This document shows, in pieces, positions 10,900 to 21,881 of a DNA stretch of 64,000 nt. The DNA lies in contig CAUYUJ010014266.1 in NCBI GenBank assembly GCA_963575745.1, positions 1-64,000 on the forward strand, read 5' to 3'. Both the position numbers and the translations under genes were made by a program. Source of the stretch: Prorocentrum cordatum (taxonomy: Eukaryota; Sar; Dinophyceae; Prorocentrales; Prorocentraceae). The notes under the pieces are model-generated. The model was not told the origin of the DNA. It did no database searches and saw nothing but the letters and a program-made list of their open reading frames with translations. The stretch's first letter is position 1. Each line of letters opens with the position of its first letter.

Positions 10900-10990
10900 T
10901 TCCCCGAAGGCTTTCCAAACCGATTCGGGGAACACGTGGTCCGATAGCTTGGCAGGTCTGGCCTCAACGTTCGGCCACATAGGCGCTTCC
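10900..10990 (+). repeat. GGAACACGTGGTCCGATAG module, copy 1
   Basis: About 70 conserved bases (GGAACACGTGGTCCGATAG, then TTGGCAG, then CAACGTTCGGCCACATAG) that recur at about 12898-12968. Each copy sits at the 3' edge of a CCAAGANGGCC or TCC array. Confidence 0.8.
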
Positions 10991-10998
10991 AAAAAGGC

Positions 10999-11047
10999 AG
11001 GGGGCGGCGGTGATTCGCCGTAGGCGTCTTCGATCCGCCGCCCCCTG
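10999..11047. repeat. GC-rich inverted repeat, 12-bp arms
   Basis: AGGGGGCGGCGG and CCGCCGCCCCCT flank a 25-bp spacer containing GTGATTCGCCGTAGGCGTC. The left arm plus spacer recurs near 15620 as GGGACGGCGGTGATTCGCC followed by a shorter GC palindrome. This may be a terminal or subterminal part of a small mobile or foldback element. Confidence 0.7.
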
Positions 11048-11194
11048 TGGTCTTGCCACAGGGCTGCCTGGCGCGCTGAACTTCTTGCGGTTTGGTTTTG
11101 GTTCTCTTCCATAAGAACTCCCCCCTGGGGCTTCGGCCCGTCCCGCCAGCCACGCGAAGACCTGGTTGCCAAGATTCTCCCGGTCCAAATGGCT

Positions 11195-12530
11195 CCAAGA
11201 TGGCCCAAGGTGGCCTCCAACACGGCCAAGATGGCCTCCAAAATCGCCCAAGATGGTCCAAGATGGCCTCGAAGACGGCCTCAAGATGACGGCAGATGGC
11301 CCAAGAGGCCCCCAAGAGGCTTCCAAGCCGGCCTCAGAGGCCTCCAAAAGGTCCTCTAGGAAGGCTCGGACAGGCCCAAATCATTGATGTTCCTTTGGTT
11401 TTTGCCAGTCTTTCGCATTCGCTTCTTTTCGGCCTTCCGACGGCCCAAGACGGCTCAAGAGCCCCCAAAGATCGTCCCGAAATCGCTCAAGAGGCCTCCA
11501 CGATGGCCCCAGAACGGCCCCAGAGGCTCCCAAGACGGGCCCAAGAGGGCCCCAAGACAGCCCAAGAGGCTTCCAAGACGCCAAAGATGGCCTCCAAGAC
11601 GGCCCTGGAGCCCTCCAAGAGGGCCCCAAATCGGCCCAGAGAGGCCCCCAAGACGGCTTCCGACGGCTTCCGACGGGCCAGGAGCCCACCAAGACGGCCC
11701 ACGATGGCTCCAAGATGGCCGACGACGGCCCAAGAGGCCCCCAACTCCTAGACGGCCCAAGAGGCCAGGGCCTCCAGAAGGCCCGATGAGGCCACAATCA
11801 TTGATCTTCCTTAGGTTTTGGAAAGATTGTGGCATGTGCTTCATTTCGGCCTCCCGACGATCCCAGCCGGCACAAGAGCCCCCCAAGAGATCGCCCAAGA
11901 GGCCTCCAGGATGGCCCCAGAACGGCCCAAGAGGCCCCCAAGACGGCCCCAAAAAGGGCTCCAAGACGGCACAAGATGGCCTCCAAGGCCCCCAAGACGG
12001 CTTGCGACGGCGTCAGATGTCCCAGGAGCCCACAGAGACGGCCCAAGACGGCCCAAGATGGCCCACGACGGCCCTGAGGCCCCCAGGAGGTCTCCAAGAC
12101 GGCCCCAGAGGCCTTCAAGAGGACCTCCAGGAAGGCCAGAAAAGGGCCAACATCATTGTTGTCCCATCGGTTTTTGGGAGGATTGTGGCATTTGCTTCTT
12201 GTCAGCCTTCCGACGGCCCGACGCGGCCCAAGAGCCCCCAAAAATCGCCCCAAGATCGTCCAAGAGGCCTCCAGGAGGGCCCAAAAACTACCCAAAGGGC
12301 CTCCAAGAAGCCCAAGATGGCCTCCATGACGGCCCTGGAGCACCCCAAGAGGGCCACAAGTCGACCCAGAAAGGCCCCCAAGACGGCGTCAGACAGGCCA
12401 GGAATGCCCCAAGGCGGCCAAAGAGGCCCTCGAGACGGGACGGCCCCAGAGGCTTACAAGAGGCACACAGAGGATCCCAAATGACCCCAAGATGTCTGCA
12501 AGAAGCACCCTGGAAACTCCCAGGAGGCGC
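11195..12530 (+). repeat. Degenerate CCAAGANGGCC array, part 2, with conserved islands
   Basis: Continuation of the array. About 60-90-bp islands, consensus ATCATTGAT-TTCC-TGGTTTT then GCATTTGCTTC-TTTCGGC then CCGACGGC, occur at about 11376, 11790 and 12146 (and 10456 upstream). The last three spacings are 414 and 356 bp, so the real unit is a satellite of roughly 360-410 bp built of a short-unit array plus one island. Confidence 0.88.
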
Positions 12531-12555
12531 CAAGAGTGCCCCCAGAGGCTCCCAA

Positions 12556-12840
12556 GATGCACCTTCCTCCTCCTCCTCCTTCTCCTCTCCTCCTCCTCCT
12601 CGTCCTCTCCTCCTCCTCCTCCTCCTCCTCCTCCTCCTCCTCCTCCTCCTCCTCCTCCTCCTCCTCCTCCTCCTCCCTCCTCCTCCTCCTCCCCTCCTCC
12701 TCCTCCCTCCTCCTCCTCCTCCTCCTCCTCCTCCTCCTCCTCCTCCTCCTCCCTCCCTCCTCCTCCTCCTCCCCCCCCTCCTCCTCCTCCCCCTCCTCCC
12801 CCTCCTCCTCTGTTTCCTCCTTTTCCTCCTCCTCCCCCCT
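12556..12840 (+). repeat. (TCC)n polypyrimidine tract
   Basis: About 285 bp of near-pure CTCCTC with CCCTCC interruptions. The ORFs in it are poly-Ser, poly-Pro or poly-Leu shadows. Confidence 0.95.
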
Positions 12841-13307
12841 CGTCCTGATCTTCCCCGTCATCGTCCCCCAAGTGTTCCCCCAAGGATTCCACAACGGCTG
12901 GAGGAACACATGGTCCGATAGTTTGGCAGAGCTCTTGCCACAACGCTCGGCCACATGGACGATTCCAAATTACCCTGCGACGTACCCAACCCACGTGCAT
13001 CAAATGGCAAGAGGAGTATGCCAACATTAGCAGGAACAACGACAGTGTAGACGCGGCGATTTGCTGTGCAAGCTACATGGGATGCGCATGCGTTGCACGA
13101 TTCACAGGACGACGATCGAAAGAACGAGGCTTGAGGCCCCAGGATCGAAGAAGAACGGGTACGGGAACGAGGGGTAGGAGAGGGATGGAATGGAGGGCGG
13201 GGGGGGCGAAAGGCCATCGCGGAAGCAGCAGCATGCATGGAGAAGGTGAGGCGGGGAATAGGACGACGATGAAAGTGGCGGGAGGAGACGGAAGACTGCC
13301 GCGTTTT

Positions 13308-14058
13308 TCAAGTGCGAGCTAAACCCGCAGCGCTGCCTGCGCCATGTCGTCGCAGAGTTCCACATGATAAAACTTGTTTAGAGTGCAAGGAACGAGCGAG
13401 GCGTAGCTCGCCCGCTAGCTTCTCCGCCTCCTTCCCGCACATTTCAGCGCGGGAGCTGAACGCTCGCAGGCGCGCCGCCAGGTCTGCGGGCGGCCCGCGG
13501 GAAAGAAACTCAAGGCCGGGGTCGCGTATCATCAATCGGTTGTCCATCGTCCAAAGTTGCACTGGCGACGTACTGGTTGAACGCGGAGCGAGCAGCATCA
13601 CGCGCGCGCCTGAACGCCACGCAGGTACAGCGCACGCGCGATTGGGACTTCAGGTCGATCACGCGCGTCTCCACCAGGCTTGGCAACACCACGCGACTGA
13701 GGATCTCACTGCGGTCTGCCATGCTGCTGTCCGCGAATGCAATGCGCTGCCTGCAAGTAAGGCGGCGGCGTCCACTTGTCTCAGAAGATGTTCCCGCGGG
13801 CCCGAAGGGCGACCGCCAGCTCGAGCCGCGGCGCCGGCAGGCCAGATAAGGATCATGCAACAGCAAAGACGATGACAGAGCAACGAGGTATCGGCGAGTG
13901 CATGACCGGCCTCCGTTTCCTGCACTTCTTTCCTGTAGTTCCCCTAGCTCATCGAGCTCAGCAGATGTTTCTGCGGGTCCGAAGGACGACCGCCAGCTCG
14001 AGTCGCAGCGCCGACGAGCTGCATCCACATCAGGCAACACCCCAGGAGACACTGGCAC
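13308..14058 (-). CDS. Broken minus-strand ORF, unknown product
   Basis: Two overlapping minus-strand frames read as protein-like sequence. The upstream frame (14058-13510) includes AFADSSMADRSEILSRVVL and VETRVIDLKSQSRVRCTCV. The downstream frame (13601-13308) includes PPADLAARLRAFSSRAEMC and KEAEKLAGELRLARSLHSK. A frameshift near 13510-13560 would join them. The upstream frame also contains the peptide SSWRSxFGPAxTSxE twice, about 57 residues apart, mirroring a 180-bp DNA repeat at 13777-13850 and 13957-14022. No family is recognised. Confidence 0.3.
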
Positions 14059-14159
14059 ACAACGATTTGACGTCAGTCAGTGCCAGACCACTCCATGTCT
14101 AGTTCCTCGCACACATACAGTCGATCGCAGATGCGGGATAATCGAAGTAGAATGACGGG

Positions 14160-15440
14160 TCCAATCTGCGTCCGCGTAGGACGACACTATGCTGGACCCC
14201 GCAGCAGGTCTCGAAAGTGGCGACAGTTTCATGGGCCCCACAGTAGCCCTCGAAAGTGGCGACAGTTTCACATATCGTAGCCCCCCAGCGCTGGCGAGGT
14301 CTAACCTGAGTCCCCGTAGGACGTCACTCCGCTGGCCCCCCAGCAGCCTTCGAAAGTGGCGACAGTTTCACAGATCGCAGCCCCCCAGGGATGGCGAGGT
14401 CTAATCTGTATCCCCGTAGGGCGTCACTCCGCTGGGCCCCCCACGCAGCCTTCGAAAGTGACGACAGTTTCACAGATCGCAGCCCCCCAGGGATGGCGAG
14501 GTCTAATCTGAATCCCCGTAGGGCGTCACTCCGCTGGGCCCCCCAGCAGCCCTCGAAAGTGGCGACAGTTTCACAGATCGCAGCCCCCCAGGAATGGCGA
14601 GGTCTAATCTGAATCCCCGTAGGGCGTCACTCCGCTGGGCCCCCCAGGGCCCGAAAGTGGCGACAGTTTCACAGATCGCAGCCCCCCAGGGATGGCGAGG
14701 TCTAATCTGAATCCCCGTAGGGCGTCACTGCCGCTGGGCCCCCCAGCACAGCCTCGAAAGTGGCGACAGTTTCACAGATCGCAGCCCCCCATGGATGGCG
14801 AGGTCTAATCTGAATCCCCGTAGGGCGTCACTCCGCTGGGCCCCCCAGCAGCCCTCGAAAGTGGCGACAGTTTCACAGATCGCAGCCCCCCAGGATGGCG
14901 AGGTCTAATCTGAGTCCCCGTAGGGCGTCACTCCGCTGGCAGCAGCCCGAAAGTGGCGACAGTTTCACAGATCGCCCAGGGATCGACGAGTGGCGACAGT
15001 TTCGCAGATCGCAGCCCCCCAGGGGGATGGCGAGGTCCTATATCTGAATCCCCGTGGGCGTCACTCCGCTGGGCCACCCCAGCAGCCCTCGAAAGTGGCG
15101 ACAGTTTTCACAGATCGCAGCCCCCCAGGGATGGCGAGGTCTAATCTGAGTCCCCGTAGGGCGTCACTCCGCTGGCCACCCCAGCAGCCCTCGAAAGCGG
15201 CGACAGTTTCACAGATCGCAGCCCCCCAGGGATGGCGAGGTCTAATATGAGTCCCCGTAGGGCGTCACTCCGCTGGCCACCCCAGCAGTCCTCGAGAGTG
15301 GCAACAGTTCCACAGATCGCAGTCCTCCAGGGATGGCGAGGTCTAATATGAGTCCCCGTGGGGCGTCACTCCGCTGGCCACCCCAGCAGCCCTCGAAAGT
15401 GACGACAGTCTCGCATATCGCCGCCCCCCAGGGACGGCGA
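14160..15440 (+). repeat. 102-bp satellite, about 12 copies
   Basis: Landmarks GTGGCGACAGTTTCACAG, ATCGCAGCCCCCCAGGGATG and GGCGTCACTCCGCTGG recur every 102-103 bp, with a few shortened units near 14640 and 14940-15000. The repeat is clearly related to the array at 57010-57790. Confidence 0.95.
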
Positions 15441-15655
15441 GGGGCAAGCTAGGTAAAAGGCAAGCGAGAAGAGGACGAGCAAAGAGAGGAGGAGAAGGGA
15501 AGCAAGAGAGGAGAGGAAGAGGGAAGAGAGGAGGAGGAGGCGGGAAGGAAGGAAGGTGGAGACCGCAGTGCTCTATTCAAAACGAGTACCCAACGCAGGA
15601 GGGTTGGGGAAAATAGGGGACGGCGGTGATTCGCCCTAGGCGCCGATGTATGTGT
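15441..15655 (+). other. Conserved downstream flank of the 102-bp satellite
   Basis: Purine-rich stretch followed by GTGCTCTATTCAAAACGAG and TACCCAACG. The same order, with CTGCTCTATTCGAAACGAA and AACCCAACC, follows the second satellite locus at about 57790-57945. This copy continues into GGGACGGCGGTGATTCGCCC. Confidence 0.75.
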
Positions 15656-16125
15656 ACATATAATCATGCATACATGTGTGGAACATACGTATGCATAAAC
15701 ATATGAATGCACATACGCGTAAACACATCCTGCAAACACAACCATAACCATATACATTTACATACACCGATGCATAAACGTACATGCGTACACACACTAC
15801 ACATACACACAGGCATGTGCATGTACGCGTTCATATATGCATACATATGCATGTACATCTACGTATACATGCACACACAGATGCAACTGTATTTGTATAC
15901 ATACGTGTGCAGAAACGTATACATAGACCTGAACATATACGTATACATATACATAGACATATACATAACCATTTACATATACATAAACGTATACATACAC
16001 ATGCAACCCTATACCATCATGAACATATTCATGTACACACAAGTACATATACATGCGAATACGAACACACACACATACCATTGTGTATATATACACGTAT
16101 ATATGGCAATTTCCGCGTGGTCACT
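15656..16125 (+). repeat. CATATA/CATACA simple repeat tract, left
   Basis: Degenerate alternating purine-pyrimidine repeat of CATATA and ACATACAC units. It borders the large A/B repeat domain on its left. A similar tract at 21310-21665 borders it on the right. Confidence 0.9.
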
Positions 16126-16169
16126 GGACACTGAGCTGTAAGTGCACAGATGCGTTGTAGTTGACGTCA

Positions 16170-19100
16170 GATCTTTACGTCGGATATTTACCTTGGGCCT
16201 TTACGTTTGATCTTTACGTTGGACCTTCACGTTGGACCTTTACGTTGGATTCTTTTATTGGAATTTTACGTTGGGTCTGAGCTTTGGATCTTTAGTATGG
16301 ATCTTTACGTTGGATCTTTACGTTGGACCTCTACGTTGGGTCATTCAACTCCTGCTCCTTCGGCCCCTACGACTTCAGCTTCTACTCCTGCAACGCATGC
16401 GCCTTCAACTCCTACTCGTTCGGCCCCCATTCATTCAGCTTGCGCGCGTTGAACATCTACGTTGGATCTTGACGTTGGAATGTTACAGTGGATCTGTATG
16501 ATGGATTTTTACGTTGGACTTTTACGTTGGATCTTTACGTTGGGGTTCCACGTCGGATCTTTCCGTCGGATACTTACGTTGGGTCTTTACTCTAGATACT
16601 TCAGCTCCTACGCCTTCGGCCCCTACTCCTTCAGCGTCTACTTCTTCAACTCCTACCCCTTCAACATCTACTCCTCCGGCTCCTACTCATTCAATCGATT
16701 CACGTTGGGCGTTCGCGCTGGGCCCTTCACATTGGACTCTCATGCTGTAATTTGTACGCCGGGCTTCTACGTTGGACTCTTACGTTGGGTCGTCATGTTG
16801 GACCTTCGCGCTGGATGATTACGTAGGGTCTTTACGTTTAGATCTTTACGCTGGATCTTCACACTGGGCCCTTCAGCTCCCACTCCTTCAGCCCCTGCAC
16901 CTGCAACTCCTGCTCCCACGGCTGCTACTCCTTCGGCTCTTACTCATTCAACGCGTGCACGTGGGATCTTGACGTTGGATATTTACGTTTGATCTTTACG
17001 TTGGATCTTTGCGTGGGGCCATGTACGTCGGATCCTTCAGCCCCTGCCCCATCGGCCCCGTGCTCCTTCAATTCCTACTTCCTCAATTCCTTCGGCCCCC
17101 ACTCATTGAACTGACTTAAATTGGACGTTGACGTTGGATCTGGCACGACGGAACTTTACATTGCGCCGTTGCGTTGTTTTTCTTTTTACGCTGGATATTG
17201 ACCTTCGGCCTTCACGCTGGATCTTTACGCGCGGTCTTTACGTCGGATCTTTACGTTGGACTCTCGCGTTGGATCTTTACTCTGGATCTGTACGTTGGAT
17301 CTCTGCGTTGGATCCTGCATTTCTTACTCCCCCAGCTTCTACGAACTCCACCTCTGCTCCTTTCACCCCCCGCCCCTTCAACTCCTACTGGTTCAACTTC
17401 TACTCCTTCGGCTCATGCTCATTCCACATCTACCTCTGCAGCTCCTACTCCTTCAACTCATCCACTTTGGATCTTTACTTCGGATGTGTTCGTTGGATCT
17501 TCACGTTAAACCTTCACGTTGGATATTTCCGTTGGATATGTACGCGGGACCTTTACGTTGGATCCTTCAGCTCCCACGGATGCGTTGCATTTTGCTGTGT
17601 TTGTATGTTTTGACTGCGTTGCATGTCGCAGCGTGGCACGTTGCCGCGTTGGAATCCGCAGCGTTGGATGCCGCCGCATTGCGCCATTATGCGTTGCGAC
17701 GCATCGCGTTGCGCGTCCTGCCATGCATCCTGCCGCCCTGCGCGTTGAGGAACGGTCAGGCCCCTACTCTTCGACGCGTGTGCGTTTGAGTTGTGCGTTG
17801 GACTTTCGCATTCGACGTCCACGTTGGATATTAACGCTGCATCTGTACGTTTGACCTTTTCAACTCCTACTTTTTCGGTTCCTACGTCTTCAACTCCTAC
17901 TCCTTCCACTCCTACTTCTTGTTCTCCTGCCCTCCAACTTCAACGCCGACTCCTTCGGCCCACACCCCGTCAACTCCAACTCCTGCAACTCCCGTTCCTT
18001 CGGCCCCCACCTGTCAACGCATGCTCGTTGGATGTTTACGTTGCATCGTACACATTGGATCCTTGCGTTGGATCTTTACGTCGGACCCTCCAACTCCTGC
18101 TCCTTCGGCACCTACTCCTTCAACTCCTACTTCAATCCCTCCTCCTTCGGCCCCTGCCCCTCGGCGCGTCCGCGTTAAAGTTTTGCGTTGGCTGTTCGCA
18201 TTTGATGTTTACGTTGGGCATTTACGTCGGGTCGTTTCGGCGAATCCGTCAACTCCTACTCCTTCGGCCCCTACTCCTCCATCTCCTACCCTATCCACCC
18301 CTGCCCCTTCGGCTTGCGCCCTTCGACGCACCTGCGTTGAAATTCTTCATGGCGTTCTCGCGCTGGACTTCCACGTTGGATTTTACATTGCATTTCCACG
18401 TTGGAAATCAACTCCTACCCCTTCGGCCCCCGCCCCTTCGACTCTCACCCCTTCAACAACTATTCCTCCAGCCTCTGCCCTCCAGCGAATTCGCGTCGGA
18501 TTTCGACGTCGGAGTCTCACGTTGGATCTTCGCGCCGGATCTCAACGCCGAGTTCGTCAACTCCTGCGCCTTCGGCCCCTGCCCCTTCAGCGCCTGCTCC
18601 TTCAGCTCCAACTCCTTCGGCTTATCTCCTTCAGCTTAACTGCGTTAGATTTTACGTCGGGGCCTAACATTGGATCTTTACGGCGGGCCCTTCAACCCCT
18701 ACCCCTTCGGCCCCTGCTCCTCCAAATCCCCTCCTGCAGCCCCGATCCCGTCGGGCCCGCCACTCGGCGCATTTGCGCTGAATGTCCACGTTTCATTCTC
18801 ACGTCGTGTTTTATATGTCGCGTTTGATTTTCAGGTTGGATCTTCATGTTGGACCCTTCACAGCCTACTCCTTCGGCCCCATGCACCTTCGCCTCCTACT
18901 CCTTCGGATCCCACTACTCCTTCTTCCTCTGCCCTTCAACGCATCTGCGTTGCATTTCTACGTTGGATATTTTCTATTTTGGTTTTGCGCGCTGGATCTT
19001 CGCGCGGGGTCTTCACACCAGACTCATTTACTCCTACTCCTTGGGCCCCATACAGCTTGCACTCCTACCCCTTCAACCACCGCGCCGTCGGCCCCTGCCC

Positions 19101-19495
19101 TTCAACGCATTTGCGTTGCATTTGCGCATCTGATTTTTACATTGGATGTCCACGTTGGACCTCTACGTTGGCCCTCTACGCTGGACCATTCACCTCCTGC
19201 TCCTTCGGCCCCTTCCCCTTCAATTCCCACCCCTTCAACTCCCGCGCCTTCGGCCCCTACCCCCCGACGCGTTCGCGTCGGAGCTTCTGCGCTGATTTTG
19301 ACATCGGATTTTCCACGCTTGATCTGTACGCTGGGTCTTTACGTTGGATCCTGCAGCCCCCACCCCCTCAAACCCCGCCCCTTCAACTCCTACCCCTTCG
19401 ACTCCTGCCCCTTCGGCCCCCGCCTACTCGCGTTTCAATCTTACGTTGGATCTTCACGTTGGATCTTCACCTTGGACCTCTACTTTGGACCCTTC
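16170..19495 (+). repeat. Alternating A/B short-repeat domain, left arm
   Basis: Two short repeat families alternate in blocks of roughly 80-200 bp. Family A has consensus TTTACGTTGGATC (13-15 bp) and dominates, for example, about 16190-16340, 16450-16600 and 17110-17320. Family B has consensus CCTACTCCTTC(A/G)(A/G)C (about 15 bp) and dominates, for example, about 16340-16450, 16600-16690 and 17320-17460. Several hundred open codons exist in several frames because both units lack stops, but translations are low complexity. I see no gene inside. Confidence 0.9.
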
Positions 19496-19499
19496 AACC

Positions 19500-20340
19500 C
19501 ACCCTGGCATCCGGCCCCGAACGATTGCGGCCGCTGCCGCCCGCGCTCGACTTTCTGGGCCCCGTCGCCGCGCGCGGGGCCGCGCCGCCGTCGCTGCGCG
19601 CGAGGCCCAGCGGCCAAAAAGTGCGCGCGCGTGCGCGCGCGTGCGTGCGCGCGTTTGCGTGCGCGCGCGTGGGCGCGCGCGCGTTGGTGCGCGCGGTCGC
19701 GCGCGCGGGTGCGTTCGCGCGCGCGCGCGCCCCTCGGCCCGCCTCGCCGCCGCGCGCGAGACCGCCGCCGCCAGAGAGCGCGCGCGCATGCGTGCTCGGC
19801 GACCCCGGTCCCAGACATCGGGGCCCTGGGGCCCCAGTCTCCTCGGTCCTCGGCGGGGCGCAGCCCCGATCCCCGACTTTGGGGGGCCCTCGACCGGGGC
19901 GAAGATTTCGACGGGGGGGCGGGTCGGCGTTCTCCCTGGGCGGGGGCGCGCCCGAGCAGCCCAATGGAGCGCGCCCCAGGGCCCCCCCCCTCCTTCTGGG
20001 CGGCCAATCTCTCCGGGCAGAACTCGGGGATTGGGGGCGAGAAGTCGCCCGCGGATCTCGGCCCCTGCCCCTGGGCGGGGGGGGGGCGGACGAAGGCGGG
20101 GGGCGCGGGGCAGCGGGCGCGCGCGATGGCGCAGGACATGTTCGAAGTCCGCGCGGACTTCTCGCATCGGCGCTCGACCTCCCCGGCGGCGCCTCCAGCG
20201 TCGTCCCCGGCGCAATCCGCGCGACGCCGGGGAGGGGGGGTCGGCGCCGACCCAAGAAATCAGCGCGGACCTCCGAGAGTCGACGTCCGCGTCGCCGTTC
20301 GCTCCTCGAGGGGAAGGAGGGGGCGGGGGCCGAAGGAGCA
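19500..20340. other. GC-rich core with Z-DNA-prone (GC/GT)n
   Basis: Very GC-rich sequence with a long alternating GCGCGCGT run at about 19617-19735. It separates oppositely oriented A/B arms. Both strands are open for hundreds of codons purely from composition. No domain is seen. Confidence 0.8.
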
Positions 20341-21235
20341 GAGGCTGAAGGATCCAACGCGCAAATCCAACGTGCATTTGTTGATGGAGTAGGGGCCGAA
20401 GGAGCGCGGGCCGCAGCGGCAGGAGTTGAAGGAGTTAGAGCCGGAGGAGTAGGAGTTGAAGAAGTAGGAGCTGAAGGAGCAGGAGCCGAAGAAATAGGAG
20501 TTGAATGGCCCAACGTAGAGATCCACTGTAAAGATCCGGCGCGAAATTCCAACGTGAAAATCCAACGCGCAAATCGGGCGTAGAGCCAAGCGCGAAGGAT
20601 CGAACGCGAAGACCCAACGCGCGCGCCCAATGCGATATGGCGAGGGGCCGAATAAGTTGGAGATGAAGGGGCAGGAGTTGAAGGAGCGGGAGTTGAAGAG
20701 ACAAGAGTTGAAGAAGTAGGAGTTGAACAAGTCGAAGCTGGAGGAGTAAGAGTCGAACAACTATGAGATGGAGGAATAGGAGTTGAAGGAGGCGGAGGAG
20801 TTGAAGGAGCAAGGGTTGAAGGAGTAGGAGTTGAGGGGGGCAAGAGTTGAAGAGGTCGAAGTAGGAGGGCAGGAGTTGAAATAGTAGGAGTTGAAGGAGT
20901 AGGAATTGAAGGAGTAGGAGTTGAAGGGGTAAGAAATTAAGGGGCAGGAGTTCGGGGAGACGGAGTTGAAGGGGCAGGATTTGAAGGGGTCGGGGCCGAA
21001 GGAGTAGGAACCGAATGAATAGGAACCGTAGGAATGTGAGACGAAAGGGGTTTGACCTTGACGTTGGATCTTGACGCTGGATCTTCGCGTCAGATCTTTT
21101 CGTTGGATCTTTACGCCGGCTATTTAAGTTGGCTCTTTACGTGTGATCTGTGCGTTTGAAGTGTATGTTGGGTCGCCACGTTGGATCTCTACGTTGGGAA
21201 TTTACGTGGGATCTGTGCGTTGGATCCACTGCACG
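20341..21235 (-). repeat. Alternating A/B short-repeat domain, inverted right arm
   Basis: 20341-21040 carries the reverse complements of both families: GAAGGAGTAGGAGTTGAAG for B, and GGATCCAACGCG or ATCCAACGTGAAAATCC for A. At about 21050-21235 family A returns to plus orientation (CGTTGGATCTTGACGCTGG). Confidence 0.88.
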
Positions 21236-21309
21236 CTGTGCAATCCTGTCGAATGCAACTGTTCGCGTGCTGCCGTGCACTTGCGGCTTTAGAAGTGCGC
21301 GCTTGCGGT

Positions 21310-21665
21310 TTGCCCTGTGCACGTGCACATGCAAACGCATTCTCGTGCACTCACGCACATGCGTAAACATAACAGTCATGCATATACACATATGTACATG
21401 TATTATGTACACATGCAAAGCAAGTGTACACATGCATACGAGTATACACATGTGCATACCCATATATATATAGACACAGACGTAGCAACCATACACACAT
21501 GGTGCATTCACAAACAATCACATGTACACATACATATACATCTACATATACATAAACATCTACATGAGCATCTACATATGCATGTGCATACGCATAAACA
21601 AAACATCATGCAGATCCGTACACACATGCACGCATACATACATACACATATAAGTGCAACGAACT
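21310..21665 (+). repeat. ACATAC simple repeat tract, right
   Basis: Degenerate CATACACATATACA tract like 15656-16125, preceded by a short unique stretch (about 21236-21309). Confidence 0.88.
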
Positions 21666-21881
21666 ACACACACACCAGAAGCATCGCGCACGCTTCGCGC
21701 GCGCTCGGGCTCTAGCGGGGCGCGGCGGCCTAGCGCGCGACCGCGCGGGCAGCGAGGCCGGAAGGCCTCCTTTAACACCCCGGCGCGGGGCTTTAGCGGC
21801 CTCTTGTGACCATTGGGCCCCCATGGACATGTCCCGCGGCATCTTCGAAAAAAACCGGGGTTGTCGGATCAGCCTTCAGTC
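21666..21881 (+). repeat. CATCGCGCACGCTTCGC module, third copy
   Basis: An ACATAC-like tract followed by CATCGCGCACGCTTCGCGCG and a GC-rich stretch, matching the order of the modules at about 3105-3240 and 5285-5400. This copy is the most diverged. Confidence 0.65.

Noticed and set aside
5813-12921. Long Arg/Pro/Gln-rich ORFs (for example 11384-12484 and 11818-12921)
   Set aside because: Shadows of the CCAAGANGGCC arrays, present in several frames with indistinguishable composition.
14160-15440. CRISPR-like array
   Set aside because: Whole 102-bp units are repeated without variable spacers and the genome is eukaryotic, so this is an ordinary satellite.
18670-20843. 637-codon plus-strand and 449-codon minus-strand ORFs
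   Set aside because: They cross the A/B repeats and the GC core, both stop-poor by composition, on both strands at once. Translations show no domain.
15656-21665. Telomere-like or AT-rich origin sequence in the CATATA tracts
   Set aside because: No TTTAGGG-type units and no other origin feature; the tracts are simple CATACA repeats.
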